A DNA stretch of 9,101 nt from JABIDZ01 sp964619405 (GCA_964619405.1 CAZUCF010000023.1:1-9101), one strand, 5' to 3'; numbered from the stretch's first letter, positions 1 through 5,734 are shown. The notes: generated by a model from the letters alone, not told the origin. Program-made: numbers and translations.

Positions 1-692
1 GCTAATAATATTCCACTAACTATGTCTGAAACGAAAGTAAAATCTCGCTTCATTTCTCCATTATTGAATAATTTAATTACCTTCTCTTTAATAATGTCTT
101 TTGTGAAAGAAAACATTGCCATATCAGGTCTACCATAGGGCCCGTATACTGTAAAGAATCTTAATCCAGTAACATTCAAACCAAACAAATGGTGGTAAGT
201 GAAAGCCATTTCTTCGTTAGATTTTTTTGTGGCAGCGTAAAGAGAAATGGGAGTATCTACTCTATCAGTTTCAGAGAAAGGAATCTTTGTATTAGCTCCA
301 TATACAGAAGAAGAGGATGCATAAACCAAATCCTTAATCCCAAATTCTCTACATGCTTCTAAAATATTCAAAAAACCTTTCAAATTGCTTTCTTCATAAA
401 TAAATGGATTTTCTAGTGAATATCTTACACCTGCTTGTGCGGCTAAATTAATTATTTTCGATGGTTTTTCTTTTTTTATTATCTCAAATAATTCTTTTTT
501 GTTAGCAATATTTGTTTTATAAAAAACATAATTTTTTTGTTCTAATAATATTTTGTTTCTTGCTTCTTTCAAACTAATATCATAGTATTCGTTCATTGAA
601 TCTATTCCAACAACATCAAAACCTTTTTTTAATAATGTCAAAGAAGTATGATAACCAATAAATCCCGCTGAACCAGTAACAAGTATTTTCAT
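1..692 (-). CDS. UDP-glucuronate 4-epimerase-like SDR (partial, C-terminus off the window)
   Basis: This is an extended short-chain dehydrogenase/epimerase; the first 230 residues are visible and the frame is open to the window edge, so only the C-terminal third or so is missing (family members are about 310-340 aa). Seen: the N-terminal NAD-binding motif GSAGFIG (G7, G10, G13), the catalytic serine region ASSSSVYG (about 125-132), the catalytic pair Y152 and K156 in YAATKKSNE, and RFFTVYGPYGRPDMA (178-192). The PISLYAATKKSNE and GPYGRPDMA blocks are typical of UDP-glucuronate 4-epimerases (GAE/CapI), which make UDP-galacturonate, rather than generic GalE; the exact substrate is inferred. It is cytosolic. 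It is transcribed divergently from the nucleotidyltransferase, with 60 bp between their start codons. The ATG at 690-692 directly precedes the first beta strand, so the start is secure. Confidence 0.9.
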   Translation of the reverse strand, partial: MKILVTGSAGFIGYHTSLTLLKKGFDVVGIDSMNEYYDISLKEARNKILLEQKNYVFYKTNIANKKELFEIIKKEKPSKIINLAAQAGVRYSLENPFIYEESNLKGFLNILEACREFGIKDLVYASSSSVYGANTKIPFSETDRVDTPISLYAATKKSNEEMAFTYHHLFGLNVTGLRFFTVYGPYGRPDMAMFSFTKDIIKEKVIKLFNNGEMKRDFTFVSDIVSGILL

Positions 693-722
693 TATTAATC
701 ATTATTATTGGATAGATTTTTG

Positions 723-730
723 TTTTAAAT
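723..730. promoter_or_regulatory. TATA-like box shared by two divergent genes
   Basis: TTTTAAAT lies centred about 27 bp upstream of the ATG at 753 on the plus strand, the spacing expected for a leaderless archaeal transcript. Its core is near-palindromic and reads TTTAAAA on the minus strand, about 34 bp before the epimerase ATG, which would give a leader of only about 8 nt. It is the only good box seen in the 60-bp gap. Confidence 0.45.
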
Positions 731-752
731 GTTTTGATGAATGTTTTTTTGC

Positions 753-1415
753 ATGAAGGCCATTATTCTTGCAGCTGGTTTTGGTACTAGGATGTATCCT
801 TTAACAAAAAATTGTGCTAAAGCATTATTACCATTAAAAGAAAAAAAGGTAATTGATTTTATATTAAATAAGCTAGATTTTTTTGGAGAAATAATTATTG
901 TTACAAACAACAAGTTCTACAAAGATTTTTTGGATTGGAAGAAAGATGATAGAATAAAAATAATTAATAATAGTGTTAATAATGTTGAAGAATCAAAGGG
1001 TTGGCTTGAAGATTTAAAACTAGCTTTAAATAACGAAGATTTCTTAGTGTTATCAAGTGACAATGTTTTTGATTTTGATTTAAAAAAAATGAAAAAAAAC
1101 TTCAAAGAAGAACCATTGATTGCAGTAACAAAAACGAGTAAAGAGAATGCAAAAAAACACGGTATTGTTGAATTAGAAAATAATGAAGTAATCTCTTTTG
1201 AAGAAAAACCATTAGAACCAAAATCTTTAACAAAAGCTATTCTTTGTCATATGATACCAAAAAAATTTATTCCAATAATAAAAAATTATAAAGGAGACGA
1301 ACACTTAATAGAAATTTTAATGAAAAACAGCAAAGTTAAAGCATTTTATTTTGAAGAATATTGCCACGATATTGGTTGCTTAGAAAGCTACAAACAAGCA
1401 GAATCTTTATTCTAA
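753..1415 (+). CDS. Sugar-phosphate nucleotidyltransferase (RmlA-like, NTP_transferase family)
   Basis: A 220-residue protein that should activate a sugar 1-phosphate with an NTP to give a nucleotide sugar. Seen: the N-terminal signature LAAGFGTRMYPLT (G9, G11, T12, R13) followed by K23; the metal-binding region LSSDN with D103; SFEEKP (148-153); and HDIGCLESYKQA (205-216), the counterpart of the family's DIGTPEDY block. It lacks the C-terminal left-handed-helix domain of GlmU-type enzymes, so it is a minimal catalytic domain. One oddity is that the usual PK of the signature is AK (A22-K23). An upstream in-frame ATG at 741 exists, but 753 was chosen because the beta strand begins there and the T/A box sits 27 bp upstream. 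Its 3' end faces the GT2 gene with 5 bp between stops. The base and sugar are not determinable from sequence alone. Confidence 0.88.
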   Translation: MKAIILAAGFGTRMYPLTKNCAKALLPLKEKKVIDFILNKLDFFGEIIIVTNNKFYKDFLDWKKDDRIKIINNSVNNVEESKGWLEDLKLALNNEDFLVLSSDNVFDFDLKKMKKNFKEEPLIAVTKTSKENAKKHGIVELENNEVISFEEKPLEPKSLTKAILCHMIPKKFIPIIKNYKGDEHLIEILMKNSKVKAFYFEEYCHDIGCLESYKQAESLF

Positions 1416-1420
1416 CTAAT

Positions 1421-2353
1421 TCATTTCCAAATCTTTTTAATATTATAAGGTTTTTTTCCGCTTATTTTGTAATATGTTTTCATTTGCATGTCGGCCATTA
1501 AGCCAAAGCAAAAGAATATTATTCCTGTGGTGAACATTAGGCCAGCAAACATGGGTAGGGAAGAATTAACCAAACTAATTCTGCCTAATAATCTTAGAAC
1601 AATCAATACTAATCCTAAGAGAAAACCAATGCCAATAGATATTAGTCCTAGTCCACCAAAAATGTGCAAGGGCCTGTTAGAGTATTTTTGCCAGAACCAT
1701 ATGACAATCATATCCAAAAAGCCTTTTGGTATCCTGTGCCAATTGTATTTTGTTTTACCATACTTTCTAGGCTTGTGGGTTATGTGTACTTCCGCGCTAG
1801 TATATCCTTTCCATTTTAACATTGGTGGAATGTAACGATGCATTTCACCGTATAATTCTAAATCTTCTAAGCACTCTCTTCTAAAAACTTTGAACGGGCA
1901 ACCATAGTCATGCAAGTCAGTTCCTAGTAACTTGTGTCTTAGTTTTGAGGCGAAGAATGACATAAAGTTTTTTGAAAAAGAGTCTTTTCTCTTACTTCGA
2001 AAACCTATAACACAATCATATCCTTCATCAATTTTTTTTAGAAACAATCCTAGTTCACTAAAATTTATTTGCATGTCGCCATCAATATAACAAACTAGTT
2101 CCATAGAGGCCAAGTCAAATCCTGCTCGCATTGCTGCTGACTGACCAAAATTCTTTCTAAAATCAATTATCTTAACACGAGAATCTTTTTTGTGTAATTT
2201 CAACATTTCTTTTAATGATTCATCATTAGAACCATCATTAACAAATATTATTTCGTAATCCATTTTTTTTATTACAGAAACAACTTCTTCATATAATAGA
2301 GAAATATTTTTTTCTTCGTTTAATATTGGTATGACAATAGAAATAGATTTCAT
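1421..2353 (-). CDS. Membrane-anchored family 2 glycosyltransferase (dolichyl-phosphate sugar synthase / ArnC-GtrB type)
   Basis: 310 residues. The N-terminal GT-A domain (about 1-215) has SIVIPILNEE (4-13), NDGS (39-42), the nucleotide/metal-binding DGD (91-93) in YIDGDMQ, GFRSKRKD (117-124), GCPFKVFRRE (151-160) and RKYGKTKYN (196-204), which corresponds to the Rx-YGxSKY block of polyprenyl-phosphate sugar transferases. Two transmembrane segments follow (about 232-255 and 266-288), ending in a basic tail. This architecture fits an enzyme that moves a sugar from a nucleotide donor to dolichyl/polyprenyl phosphate on the cytosolic face of the membrane; the actual sugar is unknown. The stop is TGA at 1421-1423. 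The nearby epimerase, nucleotidyltransferase and GT39 gene suggest S-layer or archaellin-type protein glycosylation or surface polysaccharide synthesis (inference). Confidence 0.9.
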   Translation of the reverse strand: MKSISIVIPILNEEKNISLLYEEVVSVIKKMDYEIIFVNDGSNDESLKEMLKLHKKDSRVKIIDFRKNFGQSAAMRAGFDLASMELVCYIDGDMQINFSELGLFLKKIDEGYDCVIGFRSKRKDSFSKNFMSFFASKLRHKLLGTDLHDYGCPFKVFRRECLEDLELYGEMHRYIPPMLKWKGYTSAEVHITHKPRKYGKTKYNWHRIPKGFLDMIVIWFWQKYSNRPLHIFGGLGLISIGIGFLLGLVLIVLRLLGRISLVNSSLPMFAGLMFTTGIIFFCFGLMADMQMKTYYKISGKKPYNIKKIWK

Positions 2354-2377
2354 GAAAAATGTAAGTAAATTAGAATA

Positions 2378-2385
2378 CTTAAATG
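2378..2385 (-). promoter_or_regulatory. TATA-like box of the GT2 gene
   Basis: On the minus strand this reads CATTTAAG, centred about 28 bp upstream of the GT2 start codon. There is no Shine-Dalgarno-like motif between it and the ATG, consistent with a leaderless or near-leaderless transcript. Confidence 0.35.
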
Positions 2386-2396
2386 TTAGCTTTTAG

Positions 2397-2410
2397 AAAA
2401 ACGAGTTTTT
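2397..2410. repeat. 14-bp palindromic element in a divergent intergenic region
   Basis: AAAAAC, two bases, then GTTTTT forms a perfect inverted repeat. It lies between the promoters of the divergent GT2 and PIN genes. It could be an operator, but in AT-rich intergenic DNA it could also be chance. Confidence 0.3.
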
Positions 2411-2440
2411 TTTTAGTTGATTGTCGTAAACAAGCAAATG

Positions 2441-2449
2441 TTTTTAATT
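2441..2449 (+). promoter_or_regulatory. TATA-like box of the PIN toxin gene
   Basis: TTTTTAATT is centred 26 bp upstream of the ATG at 2471. This spacing favours 2471 over the in-frame ATG at 2417 as the true start. Confidence 0.45.
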
Positions 2450-2470
2450 TGGATAAAAAGACTTTTTTTT

Positions 2471-2878
2471 ATGAAGTATTATCTTGACACAAATATTTGG
2501 CTTGATTATTTTGAGGATAGGTCTGATGGTTTAAAACCGTTAGGTGAATTTGCTTTTCAATTTATAAGAAAAGCGATTAAATCAAATTCTGTTTTATGTT
2601 ATTCTAATTTGGTTATAACTGAATTAAACAATGTTTTAACAAAAGAAGTGGTTGATTTGAGGTTTAGTGCAATAAAAAATAATTTGACTTATTTTGAGTC
2701 TAATAAAGAAGATTATTTTTTTGCTAAAAAAATAGTTTCTTCCTTTAATATACACTTTGCTGATGCTTTCCACGCAGCAATAGTTTCAAGACTTGGAGCA
2801 GTATTAATTACTCGTGATAAACATTTTGATTACTTGGATTTTATTGAAGTGAAAAAGCCTGAAGAAGTATTATTTTAA
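2471..2878 (+). CDS. PIN-domain ribonuclease, probable VapC-type toxin
   Basis: A 135-residue single PIN domain, the usual VapC size. Seen: YYLDTNIWLDYF with D6 and N8 at the end of the first strand, E51 in VITELNN, D98 in FADAFHAAIV and D116 in ITRDKHF. These are the four acidic positions that bind the metal in PIN nucleases, so the enzyme should be active. VapC toxins cleave tRNA, rRNA or other RNA; the target here is unknown. The start at 2471 begins immediately before the first beta strand and has a T/A box 26 bp upstream; a longer form from 2417 would add an unrelated hydrophobic and basic lead. The gene is convergent with the RHH gene and overlaps it by 9 bp, which is not the standard antitoxin-first operon. 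A cytosolic location is expected. Confidence 0.85.
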   Translation: MKYYLDTNIWLDYFEDRSDGLKPLGEFAFQFIRKAIKSNSVLCYSNLVITELNNVLTKEVVDLRFSAIKNNLTYFESNKEDYFFAKKIVSSFNIHFADAFHAAIVSRLGAVLITRDKHFDYLDFIEVKKPEEVLF

Positions 2879-3154
2879 GTTATGTTTTTTAGCGAATTCT
2901 CTTACAAATTCGTCTCCTGCTTGTCTAATCAAAACATTGTTTTCTTCAATAGTTCTTCCAGTTTTAATTGATCCAAAATATTTTTCTAAATTCTTTAAAG
3001 CCTCTTTTTTGATTCTTTGTTCTTCCATTTCAATTACCTTGGTTCTAATTGCTTCTCTAACAAAATCAGTTTTAGTACTATAATTAAATTCTTTTAGAAT
3101 AACTTCAATTTTTTTTGAAATATTGCTATCTAATCTAACAGTCAAAACATCCAT
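2870..3154 (-). CDS. Ribbon-helix-helix (CopG-family) protein, probable VapB-type antitoxin
   Basis: 94 residues. The N-terminal part (1-43) is a ribbon-helix-helix DNA-binding fold: strand DVLTVRLDS (2-10), helix ISKKIEVILKEF (12-23), turn NYSTKTD, helix FVREAIRTKVIEM (31-43). The charged helical remainder (44-94), ending with EFVREFAKKHNLK, is the kind of tail that wraps a PIN toxin. It probably neutralises the neighbouring toxin and represses its own promoter; both roles are inferred from family and position. It lies on the strand opposite the toxin gene, and its last codons overlap the toxin's last codons (2870-2878). Two tandem TACNNTGTA sites sit between its T/A box and its ATG. The start codon at 3152-3154 is just before the ribbon strand and 26 bp from the T/A box. 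Confidence 0.82.
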   Translation of the reverse strand: MDVLTVRLDSNISKKIEVILKEFNYSTKTDFVREAIRTKVIEMEEQRIKKEALKNLEKYFGSIKTGRTIEENNVLIRQAGDEFVREFAKKHNLK

Positions 3155-3157
3155 GAA

Positions 3158-3176
3158 TACATTGTAATACGATGTA
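3158..3176 (-). promoter_or_regulatory. Tandem operator in the RHH antitoxin promoter
   Basis: Two 9-bp elements, TACATTGTA (3158-3166) and TACGATGTA (3168-3176), match TACNNTGTA and are exactly 10 bp apart, one helical turn. They are enclosed in a larger inverted repeat, AATACAT (3156-3162) and ATGTATT (3172-3178). RHH proteins typically bind as cooperating dimers to such tandem half-sites. The element touches the T/A box and covers the predicted transcription start, so binding would block transcription. Autoregulation is inferred. Confidence 0.6.
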
Positions 3177-3184
3177 TTTTTAAA
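3177..3184 (-). promoter_or_regulatory. TATA-like box of the RHH antitoxin gene
   Basis: On the minus strand this reads TTTAAAAA within an AAATTTAAAAATAC context, centred about 26 bp upstream of the ATG at 3154. It directly abuts the tandem operator. Confidence 0.45.
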
Positions 3185-3231
3185 TTTATTTTAAAACAAC
3201 AAATAAATTATGTAGAAATAAAAGGTTTTTA

Positions 3232-4752
3232 TTAACATTTTTTGATTACAATGCTACTATTCCTAAACAATTCTTCACAATCAACAAGGATTGTATCCAA
3301 AAACTCTTGTTGGAAAGGCCTTAATTTTGACATAGAAAAATTGTCTCCAATAAAATAGAACTCAAAGGAAGGTTTTTCTCCTAAAAATTCTTGGCCTGAG
3401 TAAACATCAACATTCTTGTCTATTACAGAATTATAATAATTAATTGTGTTAGTTCCTTTTCCTGACATAGAAAAAGGGATTACTAGAAAAGGTTTTTTTA
3501 TGTACCACTCAACGTGTGAAGAATAAAGAGTAATAATTTTGGAATCCTCTTGTTTTAATTCTAACAATAATTCGTTTGGAATATCCTTGTAATTTATTTC
3601 TGGTGCACTAAAATCATTGAAGTTTCTTTGTATTGGGGCTAAAACAGTAGAATAAATAAAGGGATTGAATAAATTAGATGTTAAAAAAATCGTTGCAAAA
3701 AAAACTATTATTAATAAATTATCATATTTTTTTGCTAAATAGTAGAACATTAGTACTGAAAAAATTATTATTGGGAATGTAATAAAATAAATGTATCTAA
3801 AAGCAAATAAATCAACAAAAAACAATAAAAATAGTAAAACTATTGTTGGGGCAATCAACAAAAAGCAGAGTTCTTTTTTTTCTCTAAAAGCAATTATTAA
3901 TCCAATCAAGAAAAACAATAACAGGAATTGTAAGTGCGAAAAGAAACCAAAATAACCTATTATGTATAAGAAAAAAATTTCGGGGTTAGTCCCAATACTA
4001 ATAGCATTAAAAAAATTTTCAACCAAAAAAATAGTTATTGGGATTAACAATAACAAAAAGTACTTTTTTTTTAACAAGAATTCTTTTGACAAATTCTTTT
4101 TCCCTAAAAAAGGGTATAACAGAACAGGCGTTAAAATTATTCCTGCTATTTGTGTATCAATAGCCAAAACAAAGGTTAACAATGAAAAATAAAAGTACTT
4201 GAAATTATTCTTAGCCTTATAAGAAAAGAGTATTGTTGCAAAAAACAATAATTGGAATAATTGGTAGAAGCGAGCCTGCCTAGAATAAAAAACTTCTAAA
4301 AAGAAAATACTACAAAAAAAAGCTGTCATCAAACCGGCTTTCTTTCCCCCAAACTCTTTCCCAAAAAGAAAAGCTAGTAAAACAGTTAGCAAACCAAATA
4401 TCACAGAGGGAAATCTAGCACCAAAGTCATTCACACCAAAAATAATCATTGAAATACTTTGAGAATAATGAAATACTAATGCCCTAGAATAAAATGCTCC
4501 GGAATCAAATACTGGTAAACCTTTCTCAAGAATCTTTACTGCTGCATTAGAACTAATACTCTCATCAACCCAAAAACTAGGTGCATCCAAAAAAGCTACT
4601 CTTAAAAAAAAGCCAAACAACAAAATTGATCCCAAAAGAATCAACCAAACAGGAAACTGTTTATTCAAAAAAGTTATGTTGGTTTCCAAACCAATTTTCA
4701 TTAAACCAAACTTTTTTGAATCAATCTTCTTCAAATTAATTTTGTTGGCCAT
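3232..4752 (-). CDS. Multi-pass membrane glycosyltransferase, GT39/PMT-ArnT-like
   Basis: A 506-residue, very hydrophobic protein with roughly ten or more predicted membrane segments and a C-terminal domain of about 140 residues outside the membrane. Seen: a first transmembrane helix (about 35-53) followed in the first extracytoplasmic loop by FWVDES with D63-E64, the acidic pair that acts as catalytic/metal site in GT-C enzymes such as PMT and ArnT. GARFPSVIFGLLTV (111-124) and FYSRQARFYQLFQLLFF (155-171) match blocks typical of the GT39/PMT_2 family. Such enzymes take a sugar from a polyprenyl phosphate carrier and transfer it to protein or lipid on the outer face, which complements the GT2 gene in this window. 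The acceptor is unknown. The start at 4750-4752 has a T/A box 27 bp upstream. Confidence 0.85.
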   Translation of the reverse strand: MANKINLKKIDSKKFGLMKIGLETNITFLNKQFPVWLILLGSILLFGFFLRVAFLDAPSFWVDESISSNAAVKILEKGLPVFDSGAFYSRALVFHYSQSISMIIFGVNDFGARFPSVIFGLLTVLLAFLFGKEFGGKKAGLMTAFFCSIFFLEVFYSRQARFYQLFQLLFFATILFSYKAKNNFKYFYFSLLTFVLAIDTQIAGIILTPVLLYPFLGKKNLSKEFLLKKKYFLLLLIPITIFLVENFFNAISIGTNPEIFFLYIIGYFGFFSHLQFLLLFFLIGLIIAFREKKELCFLLIAPTIVLLFLLFFVDLFAFRYIYFITFPIIIFSVLMFYYLAKKYDNLLIIVFFATIFLTSNLFNPFIYSTVLAPIQRNFNDFSAPEINYKDIPNELLLELKQEDSKIITLYSSHVEWYIKKPFLVIPFSMSGKGTNTINYYNSVIDKNVDVYSGQEFLGEKPSFEFYFIGDNFSMSKLRPFQQEFLDTILVDCEELFRNSSIVIKKC

Positions 4753-4773
4753 TAATTAGAATAAAAATAAAGG

Positions 4774-4784
4774 TTTTATTAAAT
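4774..4784 (-). promoter_or_regulatory. TATA-like box of the GT39-like gene
   Basis: The minus strand reads ATTTAATAAAA, centred 27 bp upstream of the ATG at 4752, with no Shine-Dalgarno motif after it. Confidence 0.45.
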
Positions 4785-4898
4785 ACTTGTTTTTATTGTA
4801 ATTTAACTTCTTAATATTGATTTTATTTCTTGAATTTTTTTTTCAAATTATTTTTTTTATAGGTTATCATTCACTATTTTTGTTCGGCACGAGACCTC

Positions 4899-4915
4899 AA
4901 AAAGCTTTTTATATG
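4899..4915 (+). promoter_or_regulatory. TATA box of the BRO-N gene with overlapping palindrome
   Basis: TTTATATG (4908-4915) is the clearest TATA box in the window, centred 25-26 bp before the ATG at 4937. A perfect 12-bp palindrome, AAAAAGCTTTTT (4899-4910), overlaps its upstream side, where the BRE and regulators would sit. The 16 bp before it (4883-4898) are unusually GC-rich for this sequence. Confidence 0.55.
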
Positions 4916-4936
4916 GTTTAAAGCTAACTCTTTGTT

Positions 4937-5407
4937 ATGGGAAAAAAGAAGGATATTGAAAAAAATGTTTTTGAAAAGAATGCGATTAAATTATTTCAGG
5001 ACCAAACACCTAAGAGTGTGGGTCCCGAAAAGATACGACTTTTCGAGGATAAAAAGGTTAGGGTTAAATGGAACGCAGTTGAAGAAGATTATTATTTTTC
5101 TATTGTTGATGTTGTTGCAGTTCTAACAGAAAATGACTTTCAAACTGCTAGAAAATACTGGAATAAGTTAAAACAAAGGTTAAAAGAAGAAGGGAATGAG
5201 TCGGTGACAAATTGTCACCAACTGAAAATGATGTCTTCAGATGGAAAATATTATTTGACGGATGTTGCTAGCACTGAACAATTACTTCGTTTAATCCAAT
5301 CAATTCCTTCAAAAAAAGCCGAGTCCTTGGAAAAACAAAACTCTTTCCAAAACCTAAACTGCAATAAAGTATATAAAAATAGTGACTTTCTTGCACCTTT
5401 GGTTTAA
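4937..5407 (+). CDS. BRO-N domain protein (phage antirepressor-like), truncated at the C-terminus
   Basis: 156 residues. Residues about 32-128 match the BRO-N/Bro family DNA-binding domain: KIRLFEDKKVRVKWN, then YYFSIVDVVAVLTE (52-65), ARKYWNKLKQRLKEEG (71-86), VTNCHQLKMMSSDGKYYLTD (90-109) and STEQLLRLIQSIPSKKAE (112-129). Intact archaeal relatives usually continue for another hundred or more residues (PKAEPFKxWL and beyond); here the match stops at KKAE and is replaced by a 27-residue low-complexity tail, and I found no continuation in the other frames. It is therefore probably a decayed or minimal remnant of a virus- or plasmid-derived gene. The N-terminus has an odd repeat: AIKLFQD (16-22) resembles KIRLFED (32-38). 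The gene faces the tRNA-Thr gene. BRO-N proteins bind DNA; the target is unknown. Confidence 0.8.
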   Translation: MGKKKDIEKNVFEKNAIKLFQDQTPKSVGPEKIRLFEDKKVRVKWNAVEEDYYFSIVDVVAVLTENDFQTARKYWNKLKQRLKEEGNESVTNCHQLKMMSSDGKYYLTDVASTEQLLRLIQSIPSKKAESLEKQNSFQNLNCNKVYKNSDFLAPLV

Positions 5408-5473
5408 AAATATTTTGTTTTTAATTATTATATTAGTAAATCGAGTAATGCTTTATTAAATTAACTTTAAATA

Positions 5474-5498
5474 TTTTTTTTAAAAAATGTTTTTTTTT
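5474..5498. terminator. T-tract terminator between the convergent BRO-N and tRNA-Thr genes
   Basis: On the plus strand there are runs of eight T (5474-5481) and nine T (5490-5498), suited to factor-independent archaeal termination of the BRO-N transcript. The six A's at 5482-5487 give a T6 run on the minus strand, 15-20 nt past the tRNA 3' end, suited to ending the tRNA transcript. Confidence 0.5.
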
Positions 5499-5537
5499 AA
5501 GAGCCTCTAGAGGGACTCGAACCCCCGACCCGCGGTT

Positions 5538-5624
5538 AATTTGCATTGCCCTTTTGGCAACTTGCCTTTTTCTAAAAGGCAGTTATCCTTTTTTTTGGCA
5601 ACTTGCCTTTTTCTAAAAGGCAGT
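5538..5624 (-). other. tRNA-Thr intron carrying a tandem hairpin duplication
   Basis: The 87-nt intron should be removed by the archaeal tRNA splicing endonuclease. Almost all of it is two copies of one 34-nt unit. Each copy folds as TGCCTTTT-AGA-AAAAGGCA (minus strand 5622-5604 and 5581-5563), and an AACT/AGTT pairing can extend each stem. It contains no C/D-box guide motifs and no ORF. Confidence 0.8.
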
Positions 5625-5626
5625 TA
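5552..5626 (-). repeat. Perfect 34-bp tandem repeat, period 41 bp, inside the tRNA intron
   Basis: The copies are 5593-5626 and 5552-5585, identical over 34 bases, with a 7-bp A-rich linker between them (5586-5592). The first copy starts in exon 1: its first two bases are T36 and A37 of the tRNA. The perfect identity points to recent duplication. Confidence 0.9.
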
Positions 5627-5658
5627 CAAAACCGCTGCTCTACCACTGAGCCATAGAG

Positions 5659-5676
5659 GCACTGTTTCGCCAGTGC
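5659..5676 (-). other. Hairpin at the 5' end of tRNA-Thr
   Basis: GCACTG (5659-5664) pairs with CAGTGC (5671-5676) around a six-base loop that reads GCGAAA on the tRNA strand. It includes the first two tRNA nucleotides, so in the precursor it competes with the acceptor stem, and it may affect RNase P processing. Confidence 0.55.
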
Positions 5677-5709
5677 ATTACGAGTCCTATCTTCGCTTTG
5701 CTCGATAGG
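5673..5709. repeat. 37-bp hairpin-bearing direct repeat, copy A
   Basis: The element matches copy B (5786-5822) at 36 of 37 positions (C at 5703 versus T at 5816), and similarity continues about 13 bp further with one gap. It contains an inverted repeat, CCTATC (5686-5691) and GATAGG (5704-5709), with a 12-base loop. It lies in the leader of the tRNA-Thr gene. Confidence 0.85.
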
Positions 5710-5734
5710 GATTGTTTGATTTACTTTTTTGCCA

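Larger units (their letters stand above)
5502..5660 (-). tRNA. tRNA-Thr(TGT) with an 87-nt intron at position 37/38
   Basis: Exon 1 is 5660-5625 and exon 2 is 5537-5502, giving a 72-nt mature tRNA. Seen: acceptor GCCTCTA/TAGAGGC, D-stem GCTC/GAGC, anticodon stem GCGGT/ACCGC, loop TTTGTAA with anticodon TGT, variable GGGTC, and T-arm GGGGG-TTCGAGT-CCCTC (one G-T pair). C2-G71 and discriminator T73 agree with archaeal tRNA-Thr identity. CCA is not encoded. The intron boundaries are supported by a bulge-helix-bulge: outer helix GCGGT/ACCGC, a perfect central helix TTTG (5630-5627) with CAAA (5543-5540), and three-base bulges TA|A and TT|A that place both cuts at the canonical sites. The gene is convergent with the BRO-N gene. 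No TATA box lies 26 bp before its 5' end, so transcription probably starts further upstream. Confidence 0.95.

Noticed and set aside
741..752. Upstream start for the nucleotidyltransferase, adding MFFC
   Set aside because: The family begins at MKAIILAAG, and the T/A box is spaced for the ATG at 753.
1488..1835. 115-codon plus-strand ORF opposite the GT2 gene
   Set aside because: It is a shadow frame of a clear glycosyltransferase and has no recognisable domain or upstream box.
2417..2470. Upstream start for the PIN protein, adding 18 residues
   Set aside because: The PIN fold starts at MKYYLDTN, the extra residues are unlike the family, and the T/A box at 2441-2449 would lie inside the longer ORF.
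4884..4894. TTCGGCACGAG, identical to part of a common cDNA cloning adaptor
   Set aside because: It is only 11 bases, the flanks do not match the rest of the adaptor, and it sits in a continuous intergenic region next to a good promoter. Chance is the simpler reading.
5538..5624. tRNA intron as a C/D-box guide RNA (as in archaeal tRNA-Trp)
   Set aside because: No RUGAUGA C box or CUGA D box is present; the intron is two simple hairpins.
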